A DNA stretch of 64,000 nt from Aldrovandia affinis (lineage: Eukaryota; Chordata; Actinopteri; Notacanthiformes; Halosauridae), in the NCBI GenBank assembly GCA_029706075.1, contig JAINUG010000020.1:7993546-8057545 (forward strand). The letters run 5' to 3'. The position numbers and the translations under genes were made by a program. This document shows positions 27,601 through 39,600 of the stretch, piece after piece. Under the pieces are notes generated by a model. That model made no database searches and was not told the DNA's origin. It worked only from the letters and a program-made list of their open reading frames with translations. Positions within the stretch are counted from its first letter, which is position 1. The number at the start of each line of letters is the position of its first letter.

Positions 27601-30600
27601 TTGATTCACAATCGGTTACGCTTCCTAACCGGACAGATCGATATCCCAGAAGTTGAATTGACTTGGTGTTATACTGTGATGATTAAGTGTTCCCTTAATT
27701 TCTTTGAGCAGTGTACTTTCCGTTGGTTCCGCCGGTGGGTAGGGATGTCTACACTCTGCCACGGCCCCTTCAGCGGAGACGAGCAGGACGCAGACAATAT
27801 CCAGAATCCAGTGAACTCCAACAAAAAAAAACAGCCTTGCATAAACAAAGCCAAAAGCCTATTTAACATCCCATTTCAAATAGCTGCATTCACATACATG
27901 CATGACATTCTTAATTGTGGTGGTCATTGAAGTTGCACTATGCATTTAAAATATACAATGCACCACGCTTGTTGTAATTTGTTCAATAAAAGATGTTGAA
28001 ATCCATGTCAAGGATCATGTCTCTTTCTAGACTTTTACGGTTTGTATACACTGTTTAAATCAACTTGAGTCAAATGCTTATCTTCGCTAAACCGGAGGTA
28101 TCATTAGCTTGAGTCACCTAACTTAGCTGCATATTAACAAGGGATAGTCTACATAATTAGCTGGAGCTAGTTAATTTAGCTTCACATCGCTATCGTCATG
28201 CTAGCTACTGGCTAACGTGGTCATCGTTGAGACAGTATGGCAAGGCAGGTAGCAGAGAGGCACGCGTGAGATCCACCACCGAAAACGCCCGCACACCTAC
28301 CGTCACTCGACACACAACAGATCAGAGCCATGCCGACAACCGCGAGCCACAAAGGTAGCTCTAAGTTAGAGTAATAAGTTTTAGGAAGACAGTATGTTAA
28401 ATACACCATTCAAGGACCTATTATTAAAATGAAAGTACTAACTCACCAAGGGAAGTTTTCGAATGTACAGCAGTTCGAAGGGAAACGCTGGTAAGGGTGA
28501 TTCGATCGCTAAAAAAACTTGCCGTTTCTTTTCCCAGGAGAAAATGGACGAACGTTGCCAATACGTCAATAGCTCTTTTAACAAGTATTCTTCAGTTCGA
28601 TTGCTGCCAACAATGATGTCTATTGCTGTATTACTGCACTGATCTCTTGCACGAACAATGATTGATCATACCATGTATACATTTTTCCAGTTTTTATTGA
28701 AACTTAGTTTAATGTTTCAATGTACTCATAGAACAAATAAACAATTGGAGATAAAAAATAAATCATGGAATTGTTTTGTTGAACAAAATTTCATCTACAT
28801 TTTTGACTCGTCAAAGTAGCTACCTTTTACAGATATAACAGCCGAACACACTTGTGGAATTCTTTCTACAATGGAAATCAAATATTGTTCGGAAAGTTCT
28901 TCCCAACACTGTTGCATAAGTTCCCACAAATGTGTTGTACTTGTAGGTTGCTTTGCTTTCATCCTTCCGACCAGTTCATCCCAAACCAGCTCAATGGGGT
29001 TTAAGTCCAGAGATTGTGCTGGCCATTCCATGATTTGAAGCCTACCATTTCTTCTAAGGTAGTTCTGACATAGCTTGGAGGTATGAGGTATGTTCTGGGC
29101 CATTATTTTGCTGTAGGATGAACCCCTGACCAACTAGGCGTAGACCAGATGGTATTGCATGGCGCTGCAAAATGCTGTGGTAGCCCTTTTGGCTCAGGGT
29201 GCCAGTCACTCTGCGCAAGTTGCCGACTCTGGATCCAGCAAAAGAGCCCCAGACCATCACGCTTCCTCCTCCATGTTTGACAGTTAGTGTCACACACTGA
29301 GGAACCATCCTTTCGCCTACTCGACGGCGTACAAAAACCCTGCGTGATGAACCAAAGATTTCAAATTTTGATTCATCAGTCCATAAGACCTTCTTCCAGT
29401 CTTCAGTAGTCCACTGGCAGTGCTTCATGGCCCAGGCAAGCCTCTTTTTCTTATTTTGCCATCTTAGCAATGGCTTTCTTACTGCCACTCAAACTGTCAA
29501 ACCTGCAGCTCCAAGTCTTCTCTTCACAGTTGAAATTGAGACTTCCTTACTTCGACCAGTGTTAAGCTGTGCTGTGAGCTGCCTATCACACAAGCTGTTG
29601 ACTCTCAGAAACTTGTCTTCTGATTCTGTTGTGGCTTTGGGTCTGCCAGACCTCTTCCTGTCAGAGTTTCCTCCAGTTTCCAAGTGTCTTCCAAGGAAAC
29701 TGTACTCACTGACACCTTGGCCTTCTTTGCAATTTCTCTAAAGGAAAGACCTAAGGGTTCTTTAAGGGTTATAATGGTCTGTCTGTCTTCCTTTGTTAAT
29801 TGCCTTTTTCTGACCATTATATTACTTCCTGCAGTGCAATATTATCCAAATAATGTAGGGTGTAGTAACACAGCCTGTTCCAACACTGCTTTTATACAAA
29901 GGGTTTGTAAGTAATCAACAAAAGTTGGGACACCTGTAGGAATTGTTTGCATCAACTTCCAAGGCTTAATTTACTTCCATTGCTGCAGAACAGCTGTAAG
30001 TTGTTAACCCATTACTTGTTCCCTGAAAAGGGCCTTTTTTAATAACTCTGAAATTGACATTATTTTTCAGTTTTTGGTAACCTAAAAAAATAGTTTTTTA
30101 ACCTCTGGCAGTTTACCGCTTACCTTTGTACCATTTCAGGGTATTCACTGGACTTGAACTGCTTAAATTTCAGTAAAAACTGGAAAAATGGGGTGTTCTA
30201 AAACTTTTGACCGGTAGTGTCAACTAAATGATAACCGGCAGTAAATTCAATACGTGTGAGGCCTGCATACATAAATCAGCGGGAAGCAGCAGGCACTGAA
30301 ACAGACAGAACCGCTTTAGTCTCTTATGATGAGGTCGTTAACCTCAGTAACATCAGCAGGTACCCACAATTCAGTTCACCACTAGAAGCATAGCCTTCAC
30401 CCACAGTGAAATTGCAAGTCACCGCACAACTCCGAACAGAGCCGAAGGAAGCCATTCTTACAAAGAAAGGCCAAGATCTCAAAGTGCCTCAGATCTTTGG
30501 GGAAGGTGTGAAAGTTGCCGTTCAGTATTCCCACACAGGCAGATCTGTACCTGCATATACCTGAAGCAGCTCACAACAGGGAGCGCAGGTGCAGAGTCGA

Positions 30601-33600
30601 GACGTGGTGAGCATTGCTAGGGCGATGTGACGTCACGTTACTGAGCTGGTACAGTGTTGCAGGCGTGTTCGTAGTGAACGCATTGCTGTACAGTTAGGTG
30701 GCTGGGACTACACGTGTGATCGGTTTTATCATTCTGCGGTCTATGAAACATTAGCCTAACTCGTTAGGTTCAGAACTAGCGTTCAACTCTGTCCAACCTC
30801 CTGGGATGTGCTCTGATAATAAGCCAATGGCCAGTTACTTCTGACCCATCACAATCTGGTGTAGGCAGGACTCAAATTGGAAGCAGTGATTAGAAAGCAG
30901 AACATGGTAAATAGTGCTCTAGTGGACTTTGGTAAATAATGTACACACTAAAATATGCTCCTTGCTTGCTAGACCAAACCATTTCCCATCGGCAGGCAGG
31001 CTAGAATGCCTCGATTAGAAAAGAGTATTCAAACAAAGCTGTCACAGTGGATTTAGAGCTGTGGACATAAAATATATTTTTTTTAAACCAAAAAAGATCT
31101 CTATATTAGCAAACTACAAGCTATTATCACTCACCGATGGTCTTCGTACCAAGTGGGAAGATCAATACAAAATGACGAGAGGAAGTAAGATGATTAGGGG
31201 GGTTGTGAGTAGGGGTGCACCAATATATCGGTGGACTATCGTATCGGCCGATATTTGCCTTGTTCTATTTACCGATGGCAGTGGCTGATAATTCTCCATC
31301 AATTTATGTTGCGTCAATCTAGTCTAAATGTTCAAACTTTAATGCATCTTTTATTTATAGGCTAAACGGACTGAAACAACGCCTAATTTACTCCTCTGAT
31401 GATGCTACGACTGACTAGCTGCCACAAGCACTCTGGCACTCCACTCAGTATTGCACAAGATGCACGCTAGAGCTGGGCGATATGGCCAAAAATAATTAGC
31501 ACGATATGTAGACCAAATACTTCGATAACCATGGCCGCTGCGCCATAGGTATGCCATGGCCATACCACTTTTAGTTGACAGGTAATCGTTTTCAGCATTG
31601 GCCGCTACAAATTGAATGTTTTTTGACCAAAGAAAAGTTTCTACGTGTCCTTTTATTTTGCGATTGTCTTGCGTAACGGAATAGCAGCTGCATTGCTGGC
31701 TCTCATTTGTTTCTTACCTGCACTGCTCAGGAGTCACTACAGTTAACTTGTAGGCATAGCCTAATCTATTTTATTTTGTCCTGTTTTTAATTTATAGTAT
31801 AGGTTAGGCTATTCCCTATGTGAGCGAGTTGTAGCCTAATTAAAAAGACTTGCAGTTCTACTCAAATGAGAAAAGGGAAGGCGTTTTTGAAACAGAGAAA
31901 TCTGAATTAGCATATGGCTGGAAGGGTTTGACAGCCTGATTGTGATATAGGGGAGATTATCTAGCGATACCAGAAACTCCTAATATTGACTAACTTCACA
32001 TTTTATTCACGGGGCACTGCAGAATCGTGTTCACCTTGGCCAAGCCAACACCTTGAATTATTTGTCATATTCCTCAAACCATTCCTGAACAATTTTTGCA
32101 GTGTGGCAGGGTGCATTATCCTGCTGAAAGAGGCCACTGCCATCAGGGAATACCGTTGCCAACAATGTTTTGGTAAGTGGTACGTGTCAAAGTAACATCC
32201 ACATGAATGCCAGGACCCAAGGTTTCCCAGCAGAACATAGCCCAGAACATCACTCTGCCTCCACCGGCTTGCCTTCTTCCCATAGTGCATCCTGGTGCCA
32301 TCTCTTCCCCAGGTAAACGATGCACACGCACCCGGCTATCCACATGATGTAAAAGAAAACGTGATTAATCAGACCAGCCCACCTTCTTCCATTGCTCCAT
32401 GGTCCAGTTCTGACGCTCACGTGCCCATTGTAGGCGCTTTCGGCGGTGGACAGGGGTCAGCATGGGCACTGACCGGTCTGCGGCTACGCAGCCCCATATG
32501 CAGGAAGCTGCGATGCACTGTGTGTTCTGACACCTTTCTATCATAGCCAGCATTAACTTTTTCAGCAATTTGTGCTACAGTAGTTCTTCTGTGGGATCGG
32601 ACCAGGCGGGATAGCCTTCGCTCCCCACGCGCATCAGTGCGCTTTGGGCGCCCATGACCCTGTCGCCGGTTCACCGGTTGTCCTTCCTTGGACCACTTTT
32701 GGCAGGTACTAACCACTGCATACCAGGAACACCCCACAAGACCTGCCGTTTTGGAGATGCTCTGACCCAGTCGCCTAGCCATCACAATTTGGCCCTTCGC
32801 TCAGATCCTTACGCTTGCCCATTTTTACTGCTTCCAACACATCAACTTCAAGAACTGACTGTTCACTTGCTGCCTAATATATCCCACCCCTAGGCAGGTG
32901 CCATTGTAACAAGGTGATCAATGTTATTCACTTCACCTGTGAGTGGTTTTAATGTTGTGGCTGATCGGTGTATATTCAAATGTATTGTAAGTGTCATAAT
33001 TTTTACTAATGAATGGCATTCTTGGGGACAGTAGATAACCCTACTGTATTTCATAGCAGCCTAGGTCTACAGTGCCGTGAAAAAGTATTTGGCCCCCTCC
33101 TGATTTCCTCTATTTTTGCATATTTGTCACACTGAATGGTTTCAGATCTTCATACAAAATGTAATACAAGACAAGGAGAATCCAAGTAAACACAAAATAG
33201 TTTTTAAATGATCATTTCATTTATTGAAGGAAAAAAAGTTGTCCAACACCCATATCACCCATGTCAAAAAGTAATTGCCCCCCCTGAACTTAATAACAGG
33301 TTGCGCCAACTTTATCAGCAACAACTGCAACCAAACGCTTCCTATAATTGGAGATCAGTCTTTCACATCGCTGTGGAGGAATTTTGGCCCACTCTTCTTT
33401 GCAGAATTGCTGTAATTCAGCGACATTGGAGGGTTTTCGAGCACGAACTGCTCGTTTAAGGTCCTACCACAGCATCTCGATGGGGTTCAAGTCAGGACTT
33501 TGACTAGGCCACTCCAAAACCTTAATTTTGTTTCTTTTGGGCCATTCTGAGGTGGACTTGCTCTTGCGTTTTGGGTCATTGTCCTGCTGCGTAACCGAAT

Positions 33601-36600
33601 TATGCTTCAGCTTCAGATCACGGACTGATGACCGGACATTCTCCTTCAGAATTTTCTGGTAGAGAGCAGAATTCATGGTTCCTTCAATGATGGCAAGTCT
33701 TCCAGGCCCTGAGGCAGCAAAGCATCCCCACACCATCACACTACCACTACCATGTTTGACTGTTGGTATGATGTTCTTATTGTAAAATGTTGTGTTTGCT
33801 TTACACCAGACATAACGGGACCGGTGTCTTCCAAACGTTGACTTTTGACTCGTCTGTCCACAGAACATTCTCCCAAAAGGCTTGGGGGTCATCAATGTGT
33901 TTTTTTTGCAAATGTGAGACGGCACTCATGTTTCTCTTACTTAGCAGTGGTTTGCGCCTTGCAACTCATGAATCATGAACGCTGAGGCTAGAGATGTTGT
34001 CCTGGGTTTTTTTGTGACTTCCTGGATGAGTTGTCTATGGGCCCTTGGATACATTTTGGTAGTCCGGCCACTCCTGGGAAGATTCACCACTGTTCCAAGT
34101 TTTCTCCATTTGGAGATAATGGCTCTCACTGTGGTTCACTGGAGTCCCAGAGCTTTAGAAATGGCTTTGTAACCCTTTCCAGACTGATATATCGCAACAA
34201 CTTTTTTTCTCATCTCTTCCAGAATTTATTTTGATAGCACAATAGTGTACTGCTTGTTGAGAACTTGTAGCCTGCTTCACATTGGTGGTAAGGTTCTATA
34301 TCAGTCATGTTTACATTCAACAGGGCTGGCAGTAATCAAGCCTGGGTGTGTCTGCTCTAATTTAATCCAATGATCAATTAAATGTAGTGAATTGATTGAT
34401 TGAGTAACTAAGGGGGCAATTACTTTTTCACACAGGGCCAGTTGGTTTTGGATAACCTTTTTCCTTCAATAAATGAAATGATCATTTAAAAACTGTATTT
34501 TGTGTTTACTCGGGTTCTCCCTGTCTTATACACTGCCCGTCCAAAAAAAAGTCACACACTAATATTTAGTTGGACTGCCTTTAGCTTTGATTACGGCACG
34601 CATTCACCGTGGCATCGTTTCGATAAGCTTCTGCTATGTCACAACATTTATTTCCATCCAGAGTTGCATTAATTCTTCGCCAAGATCTTGTATTGATGAT
34701 GGGAGAGTTGGACTGCTGCGCAAAGTCTTCTCCAGCACATCCCAAAGATTCTCAATGGGGTTAAGGTCTGGACTCTGTGGTGGCCAATCCATGTGTGAAA
34801 ATGATGTCTCATGCTCCCTGAACCACTCTTTCACAATTTGAGCTCGATGAATCGTGGCATTGTCATCTTGGAATATGCCTGTGCCATCAGGGAAGAAAAA
34901 ATCCATTGATGGAAAAACCTGGTCATTTAGTATATTCAGGTAGTCAGCTGACCTCATTCTTTGGGCACATAATGTTGCTCAACCTAGACCTGACCAACTG
35001 CAGCAACCCCAGATCATAACTTTGCCTCCACAGGCTTGTACGGTAGGCACTAGGCATGATGGGTGCATCACTTCATCCGCCGCTCTTCTTACCCTGATGC
35101 GCCCATCACTCTGGAACAGGGTAAATCTGGACTCATCAGACCACATGACCTTCTTCCACTGCTGATCTTTATGCTCCCTAGCAAATTGAAGCCATTTTTT
35201 TACGATTAGCCTCACTGACAAGTGGTTTTCTTAAGGCTACACAACTGTTTAGTCCCAATCCCTTGAGTTCCCTTCGCATTGTGCGTGTGGAAATGCTCTT
35301 ACTTTCACTATTAAACATAGCCGTGAGTTATACTGTTGATTTTTTACGATATGATTTCACCAAACGTTTAAGTGATCGCCGATCACGATCATTCAAGATT
35401 TTTTTCCAACCACATTTCTTCCTCGAAGATGATGGTTCACCACTATCCTTCCAGGTTTTAATAATGCGTTGGACAGTTCTTAACCCAATTTTAGTAGTTT
35501 CAGCAATCTCCTTAGTTGTTTTTTTTGCTTGATGCAGGCCAATAATTTGACCCTTCTGAAACAGATGAACATCTTTTCCACGACCACAGGATATGTCTTC
35601 CGGCATGGTTGTTTAAGAAATGAGAAGCTAGTCACTGCATCAGTTAGGGTTAAATAACTTGTTGCCAGCTAAAACATATTAATCACTGGAGTAATTATCC
35701 AATGGAAGGCTCTTACCTATTTGCTTAGTTAAATCCAGGTGGTGACCTTTTTTTTTGGCCAGGCAGTATATTACATTTCTACAAATATGCAAAAATAGAG
35801 GAAATCTAGGGGGGCAAATACTTTTTCACGGCACTGTATATGGCACAGCCAGTTAACTTAAGGGTGTGATGCTGAATTTTCTATTTGAATGGGATGAATA
35901 AATAATTTATTGGCACTCAGTTACTTTTTTTTTAATTGAGTCAGTTCAGTAGAATTTCCTTTTAGGCCAGTAGACTTTCTGACCTAGGCTACCAACCCAA
36001 CTGGGCCATTGGGGAAAAACAAAACAAAAAAAAACCGGTTGAACCCTGTGATTTCTTTGGGGGAAATGGGAACATGCTAGTGTGTAGTTATAACCTTAGA
36101 AAACAGTATTGCACATTTTCATTCATTCACATCAAATCTGATCAGCCATTTACAAGTAAGACATGTAGCACAGTACAATGTGAAAGAATGTTACAATTAA
36201 AGCTGTTCCATACATTTGTATGATTGAATTTTTGCTCATTGAAAATTATAATGTAGGGCAGAATAAAAACTTTTGCCAGGGCACAAATGGGACAATAAAT
36301 AACAAATTATCGGTATCGGCCGATTGTGTCATTTTAATTATTGGTCCAGAATTTTCATATCAGTGCATCCCTAGTTGTGAGTGAAGTCACAGACAGGTGT
36401 TCTTGGATTTCGTAGAGGGCAGGTCTTTAATAACGTTCTATTCCTTACTGGCCCACAGAGTCTCGCCCATCTCGGACAAGTGAGCGTTTTCATCAGAGAC
36501 ATGAGGGGAAAACATTAACCACTGCTCACTCGCAGACTTTAAAACAGATAACATGATATAAATGATAAATTATTGCATTTAAAATAAAAACGCTCAGCAC

Positions 36601-39600
36601 ACTCTGCCCCTAAAGCATATGATCAGCTCTCCCAATAGGGAGGTTAATTAATGTTTGATGAGAGACGCTGTAATGAATTATCTCCAGCAGCAAGGATCTC
36701 TAAAGGAAGGGTGCGCAGACAATTTAACACTGAAACCCCGGACGCCCGAGCTGGACTTCCTTTCAGCCCAAGGACACCCAAACAGGAAATGGAATTAAGA
36801 GGAAGACGGGCGCGCCCACACAGCCACAGTGAACTCTGAAAAGAGTGGCTTCAACAGAGAGAAAAAGGACACACACACGAGCTTCTTCTCACTAACGGTG
36901 TGCATCAATGTTCCGATATCTGTACCATCATTACGAAACTGAAACCTTGATCATGGTGGTGAAAAAGACAGACAAGCGTTAGTGCGTGTGCGAGAACCCT
37001 ATGATCTGCACCGACACTGACAGTGAGTAGAAAGGACACGGCATCCCTGACATTAAAAACCTTGGGCCCGAGAACACAGAAATTCTGACCACAGAAAGTA
37101 GAGATCAGACAGACCCACACCCCGCATACCCGGTCTCTCTCATTGGACAGAGGGGCCAATAGAACCCTGACAATAACCAGAAGCCAAACGCAGTCCTTCA
37201 CTTATGACTCTGCAAGTTACGGGCATCTGACTCAGACGTGACTCCGTTACTATGGTTTCACAGCCTCACACATTTAGTAACTCATTTGCATGTGCTGCAG
37301 CTGGGCGGTGTCTCTACCTGTATGACTGAGTGCAGCTGGGCGGTGTCTCTACATCTGAGGTGCAGTGCCTGGCTTTTGGCTGTACCAGCTTCCCCAATCA
37401 GGACATGGAAGCAGGGGCTAGGGTGCATTCAAAGCACACAGCGCTTACCCCACACTGCTGGCATCAGGTGCAGATTCTAGCACTCTCGCAACTACTCCAC
37501 ACAGATCCAGATTCCAACACTCTAGTCCACGCGGTATGTGGAGGTCTCTGTATGGCATAAGTAGGAGCTACAGACAGCTTATTCTCAGTGAAACACCCGC
37601 TTGCATATTTTTCCAGTCGATGCACACGGAGGCATGCACAAGCAGGCATCGCAACATACTCCAAACTAGAGGACCTGTTTATGGGGAAAAATCATCAAAA
37701 CAGAAAAGGAGAGAAATAATTACATCCCTGTAAAAACATGGTGAGAAAAGTATGGGTCTGTTTTAAGGGGGGAAGAGAACACCTCTGGCTTGCTCTTTTT
37801 AAAAAAAAAAAAAAAAATTTTTTTAAAGGTTGTGATTCATCCAATTCCACGTCCCATTTCTAACCCCGCCCGGAACACGGCTCTCCCCCCTCGGAGATGG
37901 AAAAGTACTAAAACCACACACACAGCAACCCGCAGGCCCCCTCCCAAAACTCAGCACCACATTTCACAAACCATCTTAAGACTAGGGCCAGGCAGAGGCG
38001 CGAGGACCAAATTAAAACAGGATCAGAAAGGTCCTTATAGATGACGAATCCCCCCTTCCAGAGGGAACGCTTCAGCCGCATATCAGCAGAGGCAGGCCAA
38101 GTTCAGATTTAAGCACCCGTCTCAATGGTATTCAAAACACATTCACACTACTGTGAATCACTGCTGAAAACAGCGATGGGCCCATTCTCCGCCTGAAAGC
38201 CCTTCAGCTGACGATCCCCATGTCTAAGACCGAAGGCCCACACTCCTGCCCTGGAGGCCAGCTGCCTCGCCCAGGTGCCCTCTCATGCCAGATCCCTCAA
38301 GACAGGGTTGGGCTTGGGCAGCACCTGGACAGGAGGCCTTCTGAGAAAACCAGGCTGCTGCTAGAGGTGTTTCTGGTCCAGCAGGGGGAAATCTACCCTC
38401 CATCATCAAGAGAAAATGCCAGCGATGGGGACACTGTGCTATGGCAGTTGTGGTCCTTCAGACGAGAAATTAAACCAGAGGTCCTGACCCAACCTACCGC
38501 GGTCATTAACGCTCATAGAGCACCTAGAATAGAGGTGTTAACCCCAGACTGCACATGTATCCTTGGGGAGAACCTTCCACCGTGGGCCAATATAGGAGTG
38601 AACCAGCATTAGTGTATACAGCCATTTAATGCTGGAATAACTGGTTGGATCAAAAACCACCACCGACACACCGGCCTACCAGGAATGGAGTTGTGCATTC
38701 TTGCTGTACACCCCTGTGAGGGGAAATACTGTCTCGGGGTGGAACTTGTGAAAAGCACAGAAGGGCAGACAAGGACAAGACAAGATTGTATTGGTTTGCA
38801 CAGAAATTTGGCAACACAATTTACCATTTGTGTCACAATTTCTGAAAGACGATTAGCAATTTTCTGAGTTTAAATTTCTCATTTGTTTTCTTTATTAACT
38901 GAACTCTCAATAGCTGCTTCAGAAAAAGGAATCTCAAATACATACTTTATTTATTAATAATTACCTTCATATGTGTCTAATACAAAGTCACCTCACAGAA
39001 GAGGACAAGATTTCCCTCTTCTGCATTTGCTCTAAAAACACGATATAAAGCGAAGTACACTTTGGTAGAGTATTTCCCTTTCCCCTGAGCCAATCCCAAC
39101 ATGTCATTTATTTAGATCTGTCACTGCTGCACCTTCCTGTGTGTCAGAGAACACCACAGCATGCAGCTGATACGCAGAGCAGAGTGGCCACAAGAGAGCA
39201 ACGAACTGTCCATCACTGTCTCTATGACTACAGAGAGAGCAACGAACTGTCCATCACTGTCTCTATGACTACAGAGAGAGCTACGGACTGTCCATCACTG
39301 TCTCTATGACTACAGAGAGAGCTACGGACTGTCCATCACTGTCTCTACGACTAGAGAGAGAGCTACGGACTGTCCATCACTGTCTCTACGACTGGAGAGC
39401 TACGGACTTTCCATCACTGTCTCTATGACTAGAGAGCTACGGACTTTCCATCACTGTCTCTATGACTACAGAGAGCTATGAACTGTCCATCACGGTCTCT
39501 ATGACTACAGACAGTTGCACACTATCTCTATGGTGCTACATTCTTATGTAGAAATAAGAATATCAGGATTCAGCACAACTTCAGCCAAGCAGAATCTATA

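Larger units (their letters stand above)
33070..35836 (-). mobile_element. Tc1/mariner element H, interrupted by element I
   Basis: TA-flanked, ends CAGTGCCGTGAAAAAGTATT / AATACTTTTTCACGGCACTG, inverted repeats of about 180 bp. The right repeat is split by element I, whose TA duplication is visible (34529-34530, 35769-35770). Transposase on minus, about 34213-33290: [69 protein letters not shown]. Several breaks. Confidence 0.93.
31210..36373. mobile_element. hAT-like element hosting a nested Tc1 stack
   Basis: Ends TAGGGGTGCACC (31210) and mirrored TAGGGATGCACT (right end 36373) with an 8-bp duplication gttgtgag at 31202-31209 and 36374-36381. Subterminal atcggccgata repeats face each other (31246 and 36315 areas). 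No hAT transposase remains. Inside are a Tc1 remnant (32035-32970), a full Tc1 (33070-35836) and a Tc1 inside that Tc1 (34531-35768). A gctgggcgatatggcc motif at 31463 may mark a further old hAT end. Confidence 0.88.

Noticed and set aside
28290-28340. Minus-strand ATG-to-donor segment ([10 protein letters not shown])
   Set aside because: Looks like a first exon and recalled PRPF19, but the match stops after four residues and no second exon was found.
39193-39515. CRISPR-like array
   Set aside because: Contiguous tandem units without unique spacers, in a vertebrate genome.
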